The notes below the pieces were generated by a model. The model did not search any database, had not been told where the DNA came from, and saw only the letters and a list, made by a program, of their open reading frames with translations. A DNA stretch of 64,000 nucleotides, taken from positions 205,678,217-205,742,216 of the forward strand of contig NC_134568.1 in the NCBI RefSeq assembly GCF_050947875.1, given 5' to 3'. Below, piece by piece: positions 53,774 to 64,000 of the stretch. Numbering within the stretch: the first letter of the stretch is position 1; every line of letters starts with the position of its first letter. This DNA is from Dermacentor variabilis (taxonomy: Eukaryota; Arthropoda; Arachnida; Ixodida; Ixodidae). The position numbers and the translations under genes are program-made.

Positions 53774-56720
53774 TCAATCCATTGGAGATCCCACGCGGGG
53801 AACTCCTCCGGCAGAAACCGTAGGCGACGCCCAAGTCGGGATGGGAACGTGGTGACGCTCCGCCAGTTCTTGGGCCCTCTGGACGGCCTTGAGTTGGAGT
53901 TTGAGGTCCGGGCTTTTGAGGGCGTCTTCCCATTCGGGCTCACTGGAGAGAGGGCCCTTTGGTAACGCGGTACATTGCCATAGCATGTGCGAGAGTGAGC
54001 AATAAAGTTCTGGGCAGTCTGGGCAATTTGCCGGGATTTCTGAGTTATAGTGACTTAGTAGGCCTCGTGACGGATACGAGTCCGTTTGTAGCATTCGAAA
54101 CGCGGCCGCCTGCGCGCGTTCGAGTTTGGCGTGTGGGAGCGGGAATTTGGTTCTGCCTTTCCGAAAGTGAGCGATGATTTCTTGGTAAGTGAGCAGCGGG
54201 TCATTAAACTGAATGTCCAGCCCCTCGGAGGCCGTGAGACCGTCGCGGCGGGCAAGTTCTCGCGCACGGTCGTGGGCCGTTTCATTGAGGTTAGCTTTTT
54301 GCGGGTGAATGTCTTTCCCCATGTGAGCGGGGAACCAGGAGAGGCACCGTTTGTTCTCTTTTGAGCTCGCTAGTAGTATACGCGCTGCTTCTTTAAATAT
54401 GTTGCCGCATTCGTAGGCCCGAATTGCGGCACGCGAGTCCGTGAAGACATAAGTAAATGTGGGGTCTGCCATGGCGATGGCTACGGCTATTTGTTCTGCT
54501 TTAGCGCTGGTGCTCGTTGAAACCGATGCGGATGATCGTAGCGTTCCGTTGCCGTCCACGACCGCTATTGCGAAAGTGGATGTGCTGCCGTACTGGACCG
54601 CGTCCACAAATGCGGTGGTTTCACGATCCGCGTCGATGCGGTCGAGAATCGTGCGGGCGCGGGCCCGGCGCCTACTCACGTTGTGTTGTGGGTGGACGTT
54701 TCTGGGAAACGGTGAGACTTTGTATTTGTCTCTAATTTAGCTCGGTAGGGTAACCGCGTGCTCGAGATAGGGAGAAGGGGAGACATTGGCTTCATTTAGG
54801 ATTAGCCTACCCGCTTTGGACGAGGATAGGCGGAGTATTTATGTCATAGTCTGAGCCTCGATCACTTCGTCGATGTTGTTGTGCATGCCTAGCTGGTCAA
54901 CCTTTGCTGTACTTGCTCTTTGTGGAATTCCCAAGACCTGTTTGATGCTCTTGCGCATGAGTGTGTTTAGCTTCGTCTTTTCTATTTTCGTCCAGTTGTA
55001 GGCAGAGGCGACGTAATTAATGTGACTCATAAGGAACGCGTGGTATACGCGCAGATTATCTTCGCAGAGACCCTTCCTGCGCCCCGAGACTCTGTGGATG
55101 AGTCTGATCATGTTTTAGGTTTTGGCGGTTAAGTGTTCGATTGTGTGTCCGTGGCATCCGGTGGATTCGATTAGGAGCCCAAGAATGTGTATGTGGTTGA
55201 CTTGCAAAATCTGTTGTCCGTCTCTTGTGTGTAGTGCGAGCGGAAGTTCGTCTAGAGGTGTTAGGTAGCGGACTCCTTGGCAAGACCTGCGAAATAGTAA
55301 TAGTTCCGATTTCTTTGAGGATAGTTTCATTCCTGTGTTTAATAGGTACTCTTCCGTGGCATCTAGGGCAGACTGTAATGCCTGCTCCATGTCTCCCAAG
55401 GAGCCTCCCGGGCTCCAGATGGTAATGTCATCTGCGTATAGAGCGCAGTTTACGTTTGGGATGTGTCGTAGTTTGTCTGCGAGTCCCTTCATCACTATAT
55501 TAAATAGTAATGGAGAGATGACTGAGTCTTGCGGTGTTCCGACGGAGCCCAGCGTGTAGGGGTCCGACTTAAGTTGCGAGACTCGCAGTCGGGCTTCTCT
55601 GTCTTTTAGGAAGGAGCGTACGTGCTCCTGAAATCTCTGGCCGAGGCGAGGCCTGCCACAGACTCCAGTACGAAGCGGTGCGAGACGGTATCGAATGCTT
55701 TCGTGAGATCGAGGGCGAGGATGCCTCGAACGTCTCTTGTTTTAACGTCGAAAATCTGTCTCTTTTAGGAGTAACATGACGTCTTGGGTGGTGGTTTATT
55801 TTTCATCCTTGAGATGAAAAATAAACTGATTTGATTTGATTTGATTTGATAGGTGGGGTCGAAACCTTACCATGTTGTGTGGGAGGAGTTCGTGTTCCTC
55901 AATGTAGTGTGACACTCGGTTTTGAATTACGTGCTCGGCTACTCTACCCGCGCATGACGTAAGAGAGATGGGTTGTAAATTGTCGAGGTTAAGTGGTTTG
56001 CCGGGTTTTGGGATGAGGACCACCGTGGCAGTGCGCCATTGCGTTGGTACCTCTCCTGTTTCCCACACGTGGTTGATGTCTTTCGTGAGGTCGTCTAAGT
56101 TACCCAACAGTCGGTTGGTTACACCGTCGGGTCCTGAAGCAGACCTGCTGTTTAGGTTGTGTAGCGCCTCTCGGACTTCTGCTTCCGTGAAGGCAGCGTC
56201 TAGTTCGGGAGTGGTTTCGCACTTTATGATTGGGTAATCGTTGGGGTGAGCGACGCCTAGCGGAAGGTACCATTTAGCAATTTCTTCCAAGAAGGACTCT
56301 TCCGTTTCCCCTTTCCCTTTATGTGAGTGTAGAAATCGGTCTAGCGCGTGGCTTCGATCATCCTTCGTTTGGCTGTCGTCTAACATGCGTTTCAGGAGGT
56401 TCCACTTACCTCCTGTCCGCATGCGGCCGTCGACTGCCGAACAGAGTTCGTGCCATTGGAGTCTTGTGAGCTCCGTACAGTATTCGTGTATGTCTCGGTT
56501 GAGGATCGCGATGCGTTTGCGCAGGCGTCTGTTGAGACGTTGCTTTCTCCATCGCGCAAGTATCGAAGCCTTGGCCTCGAGTAAGTGTGCGAGGTGAGGG
56601 TCAATCCTTGGGACTTCCAGTTCCGTCTGTATGGTTTTCGTGGCTCTGGTTACGTAGCCCTTTATCGCAGAGAGGAGTTCCGCGAAAGAGTCATACGTAT
56701 TCGTATCTTCCTTCCGTAAC
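53774..56720 (-). pseudogene. ORF2 of the I-like LINE: RT and RNase H (decayed)
   Basis: Read leftwards: linker with LAHLLEAKASILARWRKQR, RT block SASGPDGVTNRLL, a break at the small insertion near 55800, then 55115-55495 with YADDITIWSPGG (catalytic box), 54839-55111 with HAFLMSHINYVASAYNW, and RNase H 53774-54679: FVDAVQYG, AEQIAVAIA, FTDSRAAI and WFPAHMG, all catalytic positions visible. C-terminal CX2CX8HX4C (CPDCPELYCSLSHMLWQC). Stops near 55113 and frameshifts near 55600 inactivate it. Confidence 0.85.
55795..55846 (-). mobile_element. 52-bp insertion: perfect hairpin plus (TGATT)n tail
   Basis: GTTTATTTTTCATC and GATGAAAAATAAAC form a perfect 14-bp stem around a five-base loop, followed by four TGATT units. 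It interrupts the RT frame at a conserved spot (FRPHL before, TTQDVM after). Read as the extreme 3' end of another LINE, retrotransposed with almost all of its body missing. Confidence 0.65.
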
Positions 56721-56730
56721 CCCGATCTTT

Positions 56731-57115
56731 CATTCGAATAAGAATTTTTTTTTACAAAGGCTGCGTTTGATTCAACCGAATTCAACCTCGCAAAGAGAGT
56801 TTTCATAGCGTACCACGAATTTTCGCTAAATTTGGTCACGGTGGCTTTTACAGTTTTGCCAGGGCAGCGCGCTCAATTATTCCCCGCTAGTTATACACGC
56901 TCATAACACTCTAGAGTGTTTGCATACGTAATTTATTGCAAAAGCCCCAATTACCCATCTATTTTGAACTTTACCTACACATAACCCATTACTTTGTCCT
57001 TATACAGTCACCAGACATAACGAAGCTGCCTCGTTTAGTTCAGTGAGGACACCCGGCGAACCTAATATATCACGCATGAAAAAAAAAAAGAAAAGAAGAG
57101 GGTTCTGTAGTTACT
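56731..57115. repeat. Tandem repeat unit 2
   Basis: Diverged direct copy of 48594-48820 plus 53402-53576; with the insertions removed the two units lie next to each other with a period of about 555 bp. Confidence 0.55.
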
Positions 57116-57691
57116 CGTAGTGCTCTTAGTGCAGCTATACATGCCTATAGCCTACTTTGCATAATTTGCACCCCCCGCCTCCGGTAAGTACGTCTATGAG
57201 CAGTAACAACCGCACTGCATGGGTACACTCAATAACGGACACACAGCAGCAACGCGGGCTCGTTGCGGCTGTATATTCCCGTACTAAACGGGAATATGCA
57301 GCAACCTCATTCTGCGATGAGCAGGGTTGCTTTCCTCTGACAAACAAAGCAGAATTCTCAAACCCATGAAAAGGCCAAATGTGTGTGCGTGAGTGCGAGT
57401 GCACGTCTAAAGCTGGCAACCGAGCAGAGTGAGAAATAAGGGAACGTCTCGTCCCTGTATTATTACAAATGCTGTTGCATTTGTAATAATGCAACAGCAA
57501 CTATATATAGCCCGGTCCCACACCCTATTAAAGCTCAGTTGACTACACCAGTGACAAAAACTCCGCCCCATGGATATTCCTTACAAGTCCACATTTCGCC
57601 GGGGCATATCCCCATGCACCCCAATTTGGCAAATGTCACCCTGTGCCATGGAAAACACGGGGAATGCGGGAGATAAAAATTCAAGACGATG
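57116..57691. other. Interval with two short palindromes, no gene
   Basis: 57262-57305 forms a stem around CTAAA with one bulge (ATATTCCCGT/ACGGGAATAT core). 57458-57490 forms a 14-bp stem (ATTATTACAAATGC) around TGTT. No protein recognised. Confidence 0.6.
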
Positions 57692-57822
57692 AGCAAAACG
57701 TGAACAAGGTGAAAGCAGGAGCCAACTTTCGACAAGTGGACTTGTCTTCTTCAAGGTCTTGAAGAAGACAAGCCCACTTGTCGAAACGTTGGCTCCTGCT
57801 TTCACCTTGTTCACGTTTTGCT
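57692..57822. repeat. 131-bp near-perfect palindrome built of two opposed hammerhead-like motifs
   Basis: Arms 57692-57755 and 57758-57822 pair over 63 of 65 positions with a 2-bp centre. Each arm, read outward from the centre, has TTGAAGA, a GACAAG/CTTGTC stem, then GAAA(C)GTTGGC. This resembles the CUGANGA-stem-GAAAC core of hammerhead ribozymes as found in Penelope-like elements. The first core C is U here and one arm lost the C after GAAA, so activity is doubtful. Confidence 0.8.
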
Positions 57823-57995
57823 CTCTCTGTGCCATGGGCATTTTTGGCATGTCCTTAACGGGACAAAGTCAGTTATTCGAGTGGGCTTACTTTGGACATT
57901 TCGCTATAGCATTTCGCCTTGCCTGACCAAGTTCACAGCCATTATTAATAGCTTTAGGCCTTTGCGTTCTTTACTAGCTCTTGTTATTCGGTATA

Positions 57996-58250
57996 TGAAT
58001 GAATTGAATTCGGGGGTTTTACGTGCCAAAAACCGCGATTTTATTATGAGGCACGTCGTAGAGGGGGGGGGGGGGGGTAGAATAATTTTGACCACCAGTG
58101 TATTTTTAACGTGGCCCCCATTGCATGGAAACACGGGCGCTTTTGCATTTCGCCCCCATCGAAATACGGCCCGCTGCGGCCGGGATTTCATACCGCGTCC
58201 GCGTGCTTAGCAGCGCAACACCATAGCCGCTAAGCCACCGCGGCAGGTAA
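57996..58250 (-). mobile_element. tRNA-derived SINE (second family)
   Basis: Minus strand begins ACCTGCCGCGGTGGCTTAGC, an A-box-like head. A degenerate B box (GAAATCCCGG) follows, then the body with GGGGGCGAAATGC, GGTCAAAATTATTC, a G14 run (58058-58077) and an ACGTAAAACCCCCGAATTCA end. The layout matches abundant tick SINEs as I remember them; unverified. Confidence 0.7.
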
Positions 58251-58312
58251 AAAAGATCAGCGAAGCTGTCACAGTTTCCTGCCAAAGAGGCTCAATTAAG
58301 ACCCACGTGCTC

Positions 58313-58455
58313 ATTTTTTTTGTAACCATCCCTTTCATGTTCTATTCTTTTCGCCATTTGTCACTGGCTGAGCCGACGGCGTCGTTATCGGCGGGATCGG
58401 CCAACCAGAGCTACGGATAACAAAAAATGGCAAATGAAATGGATCGTTACAAAAG
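58313..58455. mobile_element. Small MITE with inverted ends (about 143 bp)
   Basis: TTTTTGTAACCATCCCTTTC at the left and, on the minus strand, CTTTTGTAACGATCCATTTC at the right, with GCCATTT-type sequence inside both ends. No coding capacity. Confidence 0.7.
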
Positions 58456-59870
58456 ACGGTTTCTGTTGGCGTATTTTCGAACGATCTGTTTCATTTTCGA
58501 TTATCTTCACCTTTCATCCCTGCCTCATATATGGCTTGGATGGCGCCGTGCTGCTCCGAGTAGCAGGCCCAAATAAAATGTATTTAGAATTTTCTGAAGT
58601 ATTCTTTTTCAATGCATGCGCACATTGGTTCTAAGATAGGCTCAAATACGCTTCTTAAAAGTTTCAGCTCGAAATTTTCATTCCCATCTTGCAGCCCTCA
58701 ACCAAGTAGCCCTCAGGAACGTCCTACTTTTTATAGTGCTGGTTTCTCAAACAATTTCACCTCTTCATTTACGTTTTAGCGAATTCTACATAGTTTGATA
58801 TTTCTTGTTCTGATTCATCCACACAATTAAAAATGTACTCACAGATGCTGCACAACGTTTTTCGCATTTTTGCTAATATCTATTCCGACCTGTCGTTTTG
58901 GGTAGTATATGTATAATATATATACACGATTACATCTTTATAGTCTGTCTGTGATCTGTGCTACCTGGTCCAATTAGGGAGAAGTTAGTGTATGATTTCT
59001 TTCGAATCTTCAAACCTTTGTAACGTCTCCAAAATATATTTTCTGCAGGGTACTCACTATATTCTGTTTTTTTTTCATTCTTATCCGACTTTTAATTCTC
59101 TTACTGCTATCATTTCAAACCTCTCGCATAGGCGTTTGCCTGTAAGTTGCGATATCGATAACTTGATAATTTTATTACTGCTTCCACAATTAACTCAGAT
59201 CCTTATCAGTACTTCTGCAGATGGTATATGTCACATTTTACGTGTTTCCGCAAAGTCTCACTCCGATTCAAACGATGTTTCTTAAGCTCCTTTGCGCTCG
59301 GTGCAGGCGCTTTTCGCGCACGGTTTCTCGCGACTCGAAAAGTGGTTCGTGTTGGAATTAACTGCTTCGGTGCTGCAAACCGTTTTCGCCGTCGATCACA
59401 TATTACGCCACCAGCGGACGCGTTAAGCTCGCGACAGGTGCTCCGTGACTGATGTCCTATTCGTGGGCTGTCGGTCGCGTGGAGAACGCGGACAAACGAC
59501 GCCGCTTGGACAGCGGTACACGTGCGCGCCCACGATTAGTGTGCACTCGGTCGTCTCCTTATCCGTGACCCTCCGCCAAGGGAATGTGGTGCGTTCAAGA
59601 AAGTAAACTAGTTCAAGTCAATGCATGTACCATGGCACAGCATGCACGGCGTGCGCACGAGCTCGACGCATGATAACAGCGGATTATAATTTGAACAAAA
59701 ATGAGAAAACGTATCTATTTAACGCGGAAACTGACAGCCCAAGCCTCGCGGGGGCTGTGTGCATATGGGGACGTCATTTGTTTATTTAACGAACGAAGTG
59801 TTTTCACGTGGGACATAGCAAAACTTGTTCTCGGGCCAGTCGGTTCGTAGCTAAGTACAGACACAACAAA
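58456..59870. other. Interval without recognised gene
   Basis: No repeat ends or protein motifs recognised on either strand. Confidence 0.4.
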
Positions 59871-60041
59871 GGTGACAGCGTTCGTCCTGTCACCTTCTTC
59901 GTGTCCATTTTTCCAGTGACGATGTTCCAGTGACGTAATAACCGCAGCGTTGACGGGCACAACAAATGTGACAGAACGAAAGCTGCCACCTTTTTTGTGT
60001 CCGTCAACGCTGCGGTTATTACGTCACTGGAACATCGTCAC
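59871..60041. repeat. Foldback element: long hairpin with a second small one
   Basis: 59916-59956 and 60001-60041 are perfect 41-bp inverted arms (starting GTGACGATGTTCCAGTGACG); with inner mismatches the stem extends to 55 bp around a 16-bp loop. Just left, GGTGACAG (59871) pairs with CTGTCACC (59887). The GACACAA-AAAGGTG module is shared by both hairpins. Confidence 0.88.
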
Positions 60042-60458
60042 TCCTAGTGATATCACTATGTCAAAGGACGCGGTGGCGGCTACGTCACCATTATCATATC
60101 AATTCAAGGCATTCAAGGCAAGTTGCTTTGTGTAGGGTCTATAGGATACTCGTATATAGCTGCGAATGGGACATATGTGTTCGGACAAGTCAATTCAAAC
60201 CAATTTGCTCACTTTCCGGAAGTAAATCTACTGTTGGTACTCTAATGTTAACATTCCGAAAGTTTGTAACTTCGTTTAGTTACTGTTTACTACAATTTAG
60301 ACGAAAAAAGAATAATGCAGATACTGTGGGCATCGGTGCAACCGAAGCTTTCGCGGACCGCGCTCGACTGAGCGCAGGTGCATGATGTCACCCTTGGCGC
60401 GTGTGCTGTCTTCTTTGCAACTCCAAGGCCAGATGACGTCATCGCTTTCGCAGTCGGC
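60042..60458. other. Interval without recognised gene
   Basis: Nothing recognised. Confidence 0.4.
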
Positions 60459-60682
60459 CAGCGCCTCCTAGGTAGCACAAGGAATGTGCCCTTCGATCCA
60501 CGACGTCATGCTATACCTTACCTGGCTGAATGCCATGGAATCTAATGGGAATGCTCCTGCGTAAGCCGCGCTAATTTCGACGTCACCGCTTTCGTCACGT
60601 CGGGCTTGACAGTGAAAATTTCGGTCCAAGTAGCATGACGTCATAAAGCAGAGTGCACAGGCATGTTATCTAGGAGGCGCTG
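60459..60682. mobile_element. MITE-like element with inverted ends (about 224 bp)
   Basis: CAGCGCCTCCTAGGTAGCA at 60459-60477 is mirrored by 60664-60682 with two mismatches. Inner sequence has palindromic GACGTCAT modules near both ends (CATGCTA/TAGCATG). Confidence 0.75.
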
Positions 60683-62311
60683 AGTAAGCGCGAGTTGCTA
60701 CCGTTCCTGTCGCCCTCCTCGGCGCCGACCCTCACCCGCTGCTTAGCGCTCGCACCCTTCTTTCCAATGTACAACCACCACGTTTTTCTACCAAAGGCCT
60801 CAACATAATTTTTGTACAACGAGCTAGGCTACCAAAAGTATATAAACCCATCGGACACCACAAGGACTTTAACAATTTGAGCATAACTCTAATATCACAT
60901 CGTGATGGCTGACATCGGCGGCGGCGAAGGGCCCTCTTTGCCAGCTCGTGGCTGGTTCTGCGACTCACCTGGCCATTTGTTTGGCTGCCACCTGCGCTTC
61001 GCTGATGTTCGCCCTACGTTGACGCTCCTCCTCGACGCACTTCTTATTTTGCTCTGCAAATTATTTTTCATCTGCTGCATCGCCGCATCACTAGCTCCAA
61101 CATGTTGACAGAGCGAATCATGCTGCGTCATTACCTGCTGTCGCTTGCGAGCTATATGCGCGGACGCAAGCTCGCTCTCCGACCACGTCTGCGTTATGCA
61201 CGCTACAAACCCCGCAGAAACGATCAAACGCAGTTACGCGGCAGCTCAGCGCGCAAGGCGACGGCAAGGTCTGCTGCTTCATTTGTTGCTCAGCAGCGCT
61301 TTAGACATAATTATGAATCAGGTAAAAAGGATCGAATGAAGGTGCGAAAGCAGCCATAACGCTTATCTTTTCAGAATATGAGGTTTACGTAAAACATGAT
61401 AATGCCGTTACTGCTGGCTGCTTGTTTATGAGTGAGCGGCTGCTTATATTATCAGCGTTTTTATATTTTTTGCAACGTTGCATAGTTTATCGCGATGTTA
61501 TTTGGGCGTGGTGAATGTACGTAGAAATTGCCCCCCCCCCCCCCCCCATATAAGAGTTATCGCTACAAAAACAATTGCTATTCTAGTTTAGTCCTCTTTG
61601 ACGTATTATTACATTACAAATGCCGCAGAGGTGACTCACAGTTGCCGGAGCCTTACATTTATTAATCTTAGTTGCATCGTTTCTCACCTATATTATTACT
61701 CTCATTGGTAAGAGTTCTGCACACGTGAGGAGATAAACCGGGCAGTGCCAGGTATTTCCCAATTTGGTTATCCACTTAATAGAGCCTGCCGAACTGTCTG
61801 TGTGAATCCGATATGGTTGGCGGATAAAAAGTGGTGTAAAGCGCAATCATAGCTAATTAACTATATCAGTGAATTTTTTTTAAAGGCAAGCCTTTCGCAG
61901 TACCAGAGAACTGTGCTGCTTGCTTCGGCAGAAATATTATATATGCCGACTCTCTTAATGTGTCCTCAGTCGGACTTCGTTGCAGCGAATATATTCTACA
62001 CAATGCTAGCACGCTGAATGAACTACGATCGTTGCGGATGGATTTTGCTTTGGTTGGCGACCCGCGAGCAGCATTTCGCCCGCGTGGCTGTTTTTGGCAG
62101 TCCATAACCTTCAAAAGTGTCAATGCCTTTGTCTTTTTGAGGGGATGCTTGAGATAAATCACTGTTGCAGAGCTTTACTTGAGTTGACTCGCAAATAGAA
62201 ACGCCAAGCACGTTGTACGTGCATGGACTCGTCATAGGAATAAATTTTATGTTGAAGAGATGGCTCATAGACCTGGTGAAGAGGAGGTGGAAAGACAGAG
62301 AGAAGGCAGGT
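60683..62311. other. Interval without recognised gene
   Basis: A C17 run lies at about 61532-61548. Minus-strand frame 60895-61227 is rich in Ala, Gln and Arg and plus-strand frame 61102-61359 in Arg; neither shows a known domain. Confidence 0.4.
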
Positions 62312-62722
62312 CACTCTAAACATTTTACACCCTTAAGGGTGTTTTCTTGTCGCACTGTAACACCTTTATCGTTAGGGCCTTACAAACATTTATAGAGGAC
62401 GACAGCGGAGCTCTAACGAGGACGTGCGGTAACAAAAGACGTAGTTGAAAACTATGTAATCATTCTGACAGCCTTGGGCGCATATAAATATCCGACAGGA
62501 GAGTTTCCTATCTCTCCCTGTGAAATTCTCTTGTCGGATATTTCTGTGCGCCCAAGGCTCTCAGAATGATTACATAGTTTTCAACTACGTCTTTTGTCAT
62601 CGCACGTCTCGTCAGAGATCCGCTGTTGTCCTCTATAAATTTTTTAGGCTCTGACGGTAAGGGTGCTACCGCGCGACAAAACACCCTTAAAACACCCTTA
62701 AGGGTGTAAATATTTTAGAGTG
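62312..62722. mobile_element. Foldback MITE (about 411 bp)
   Basis: The ends CACTCTAAACATTTTACACC and, on the minus strand, CACTCTAAAATATTTACACC continue into CTTAAGGGTGTTTT. Most of the element is one long inverted repeat (for example ATGTAATCATTCTGA near 62453 and TCAGAATGATTACAT near 62562) folding around the centre near 62510. No coding capacity. Confidence 0.88.
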
Positions 62723-62935
62723 TATGTTAACCAGAAGTGCGTCTGATTGGGTACCCTACTCTGGGGAGGGGAAATAGGGAATATAAAGACAAGATATAGA
62801 GAGGGAGGGCAGAAAAGCCGCGGTGAGCTCAGGCACTCCTGGTGAAGAGATTGAAAGAAGGGAAAAAGGGCATATGGAACAAGGGTCTCAGCAACAAATC
62901 GCTATTTCTGGCAAATGGCAAGGGCCACGTTCTTG
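62723..62935. other. Interval without recognised gene
   Basis: Purine-rich sequence before the assembly gap. Nothing recognised. Confidence 0.4.
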
Positions 62936-63135
62936 NNNNNNNNNNNNNNNNNNNNNNNNNNNNNNNNNNNNNNNNNNNNNNNNNNNNNNNNNNNNNNNNN
63001 NNNNNNNNNNNNNNNNNNNNNNNNNNNNNNNNNNNNNNNNNNNNNNNNNNNNNNNNNNNNNNNNNNNNNNNNNNNNNNNNNNNNNNNNNNNNNNNNNNNN
63101 NNNNNNNNNNNNNNNNNNNNNNNNNNNNNNNNNNN
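62936..63135. other. Assembly gap (200 N)
   Basis: Exactly 200 unknown bases, the usual placeholder length for a scaffold gap of unknown size. Confidence 0.98.
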
Positions 63136-63702
63136 CTACGTTGTTGCTGCCCAACCTGCCAAGCGTATGAAGCAAAATGTCAAGGAACATGAAGAAAGCG
63201 GGCATGCCTGCTTACAAGTTTTCTTTTGTATGTGACCACCAATTTGGCTGGTTTTCTAAATCAGATTACAAAAGTCACTGAACGAGAATACGGCCCCGCA
63301 TGTACAGCACAGGGCCCTACGCAGCGCGGCCATATTGTGGTGAGCCTCCGGACGAGTGCCGCTCCCTCATTTAATAAACGGCCACGGGCTCACGTCTTCG
63401 GCTGGTGCCTCCTCCTCATGTGCAAAATGAGAGAATATTTTGCTGGAACAGCTCTCACGAATCGGCGTCGAAGAACGAGTGTGTTTTTGAAGAAACGTCC
63501 TTTGACAGAGCGACGTTGGGCGACAACGGCTTCTCGTCGTTTGAAATGTCAAAGAAATATCAAATATGAAGTCGGTGAAATATCACTTAAGTTTGTGTCC
63601 CCTACCAGCTGAGTGGCGCCGATGCATCCAGGTCGAGCAGCCGTGAGCAAGGACAATTATGAACAGGTGATGTAATAAATTTATTAGGAAAGAAACGTAT
63701 TA

Positions 63703-63749
<47 letters not shown>

Positions 63750-64000
63750 CGAAAATGAAGAAACGGGACGAGTAACAGAACACAATTACCACGTGCAACA
63801 GGCGCGTGCAGACATGAATGAGCGCTGGTTTCGCACTGACGGCGCGAAGTGCCGCCGGCATGGGCGAGTGATGCATCGAAACGACAAACCTGACCTCTCG
63901 TTGCATGTCGCGGAGAAAGTAACGTATGAAAAAATAGAGCTAACGGCCACAGCATCGGTCCACTATACACGGATGATGTTTTCCAACGAGAGAAAGAGAA
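63136..64000. other. Interval without recognised gene, with a (GA)n microsatellite
   Basis: (GA)n at 63706-63748 with one interruption. The open frame 63226-63612 has no known motif. Confidence 0.4.

Larger units (their letters stand above)
53735..56730 (-). mobile_element. I-like LINE, 5'-truncated, with AATAAAGTT and (TGAC)n tail
   Basis: CACTCGAATA at 53725-53734 and CATTCGAATA at 56731-56740 form a probable 10-bp target duplication (one mismatch). The element lacks the endonuclease; it starts before the RT. The 3' tail is AATAAAGTTCTTGACTGACT. A tiny secondary insertion lies at 55795-55846. Confidence 0.85.

Noticed and set aside
56841..56911. TAACACTC at 53722 and 56904 as the target duplication of the LINE at 53735-56730
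   Set aside because: The sequence from 56731 on is similar to the host repeat unit, so the LINE must end before it; CACTCGAATA/CATTCGAATA at 53725 and 56731 fits better.
60895..61359. Overlapping frames rich in Arg, Ala and Gln as a possible host gene
   Set aside because: Compositional bias only; no domain, no splice context, both strands open over the same stretch.

Overview
This 64 kb window looks like a stretch of arthropod nuclear DNA, most probably from a hard tick (Ixodidae). The assignment is an inference. It rests on no spliced host gene being recognisable, on many decayed non-LTR elements carrying APE endonuclease, RT and RNase H, and on tRNA-headed short repeats of a kind I associate with tick genomes. 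A 200-base assembly gap lies near the right end. Almost everything I can name is transposable-element DNA. No CRISPR array, rRNA or functional tRNA gene was seen.

Left third (1-25338). Two related LTR retrotransposons lie head to tail, 279 bp apart. Copy A (1-4528) is cut by the window edge. Copy B (4808-25338) has both LTRs and a 4-bp target duplication. Both are Ty3/gypsy by sequence, but integrase lies upstream of reverse transcriptase, the Ty1/copia-like order known from Gmr1-type elements. The gag of copy B carries a SCAN-like capsid segment, which fits the published idea that vertebrate SCAN domains came from Gmr1-like gag. Copy B is split by a 13.8 kb nest. An antisense LINE (LINE-1a, 8472-22284, 12-bp target duplication) is interrupted by a THAP-bearing DNA element (12819-21028, inverted termini, 8-bp target duplication). 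That in turn holds a sense LINE (LINE-2s, about 13430-19225) whose 1205-aa ORF2 is open throughout. Decay decreases inward, as nesting order predicts.

Middle (25339-48820). Here are an RTE-like LINE on the minus strand (26377-29377), tRNA-derived SINEs, fragments of at least four other LINEs, a MITE interrupting a LINE 3' end (39484-40459), a CR1/Jockey-like LINE with a mutated 2A-like motif in ORF1 (42410-46235), a probable solo LTR, and long microsatellites, several of which continue LINE 3' tails.

Right third (48821-64000). A third gypsy element with the usual RT-RNase H-integrase order (48821-53401, minus strand) is itself interrupted by a 5'-truncated LINE with a 10-bp target duplication. 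Next to it is an I-like LINE (53735-56730) with its own tiny retrotransposed insertion. Both large elements sit in a diverged tandem repeat of about 555 bp. The rest is foldback and MITE-like DNA, including a 131-bp near-perfect palindrome made of two opposed hammerhead-like motifs (57692-57822), a SINE, and sequence in which I recognise no gene.
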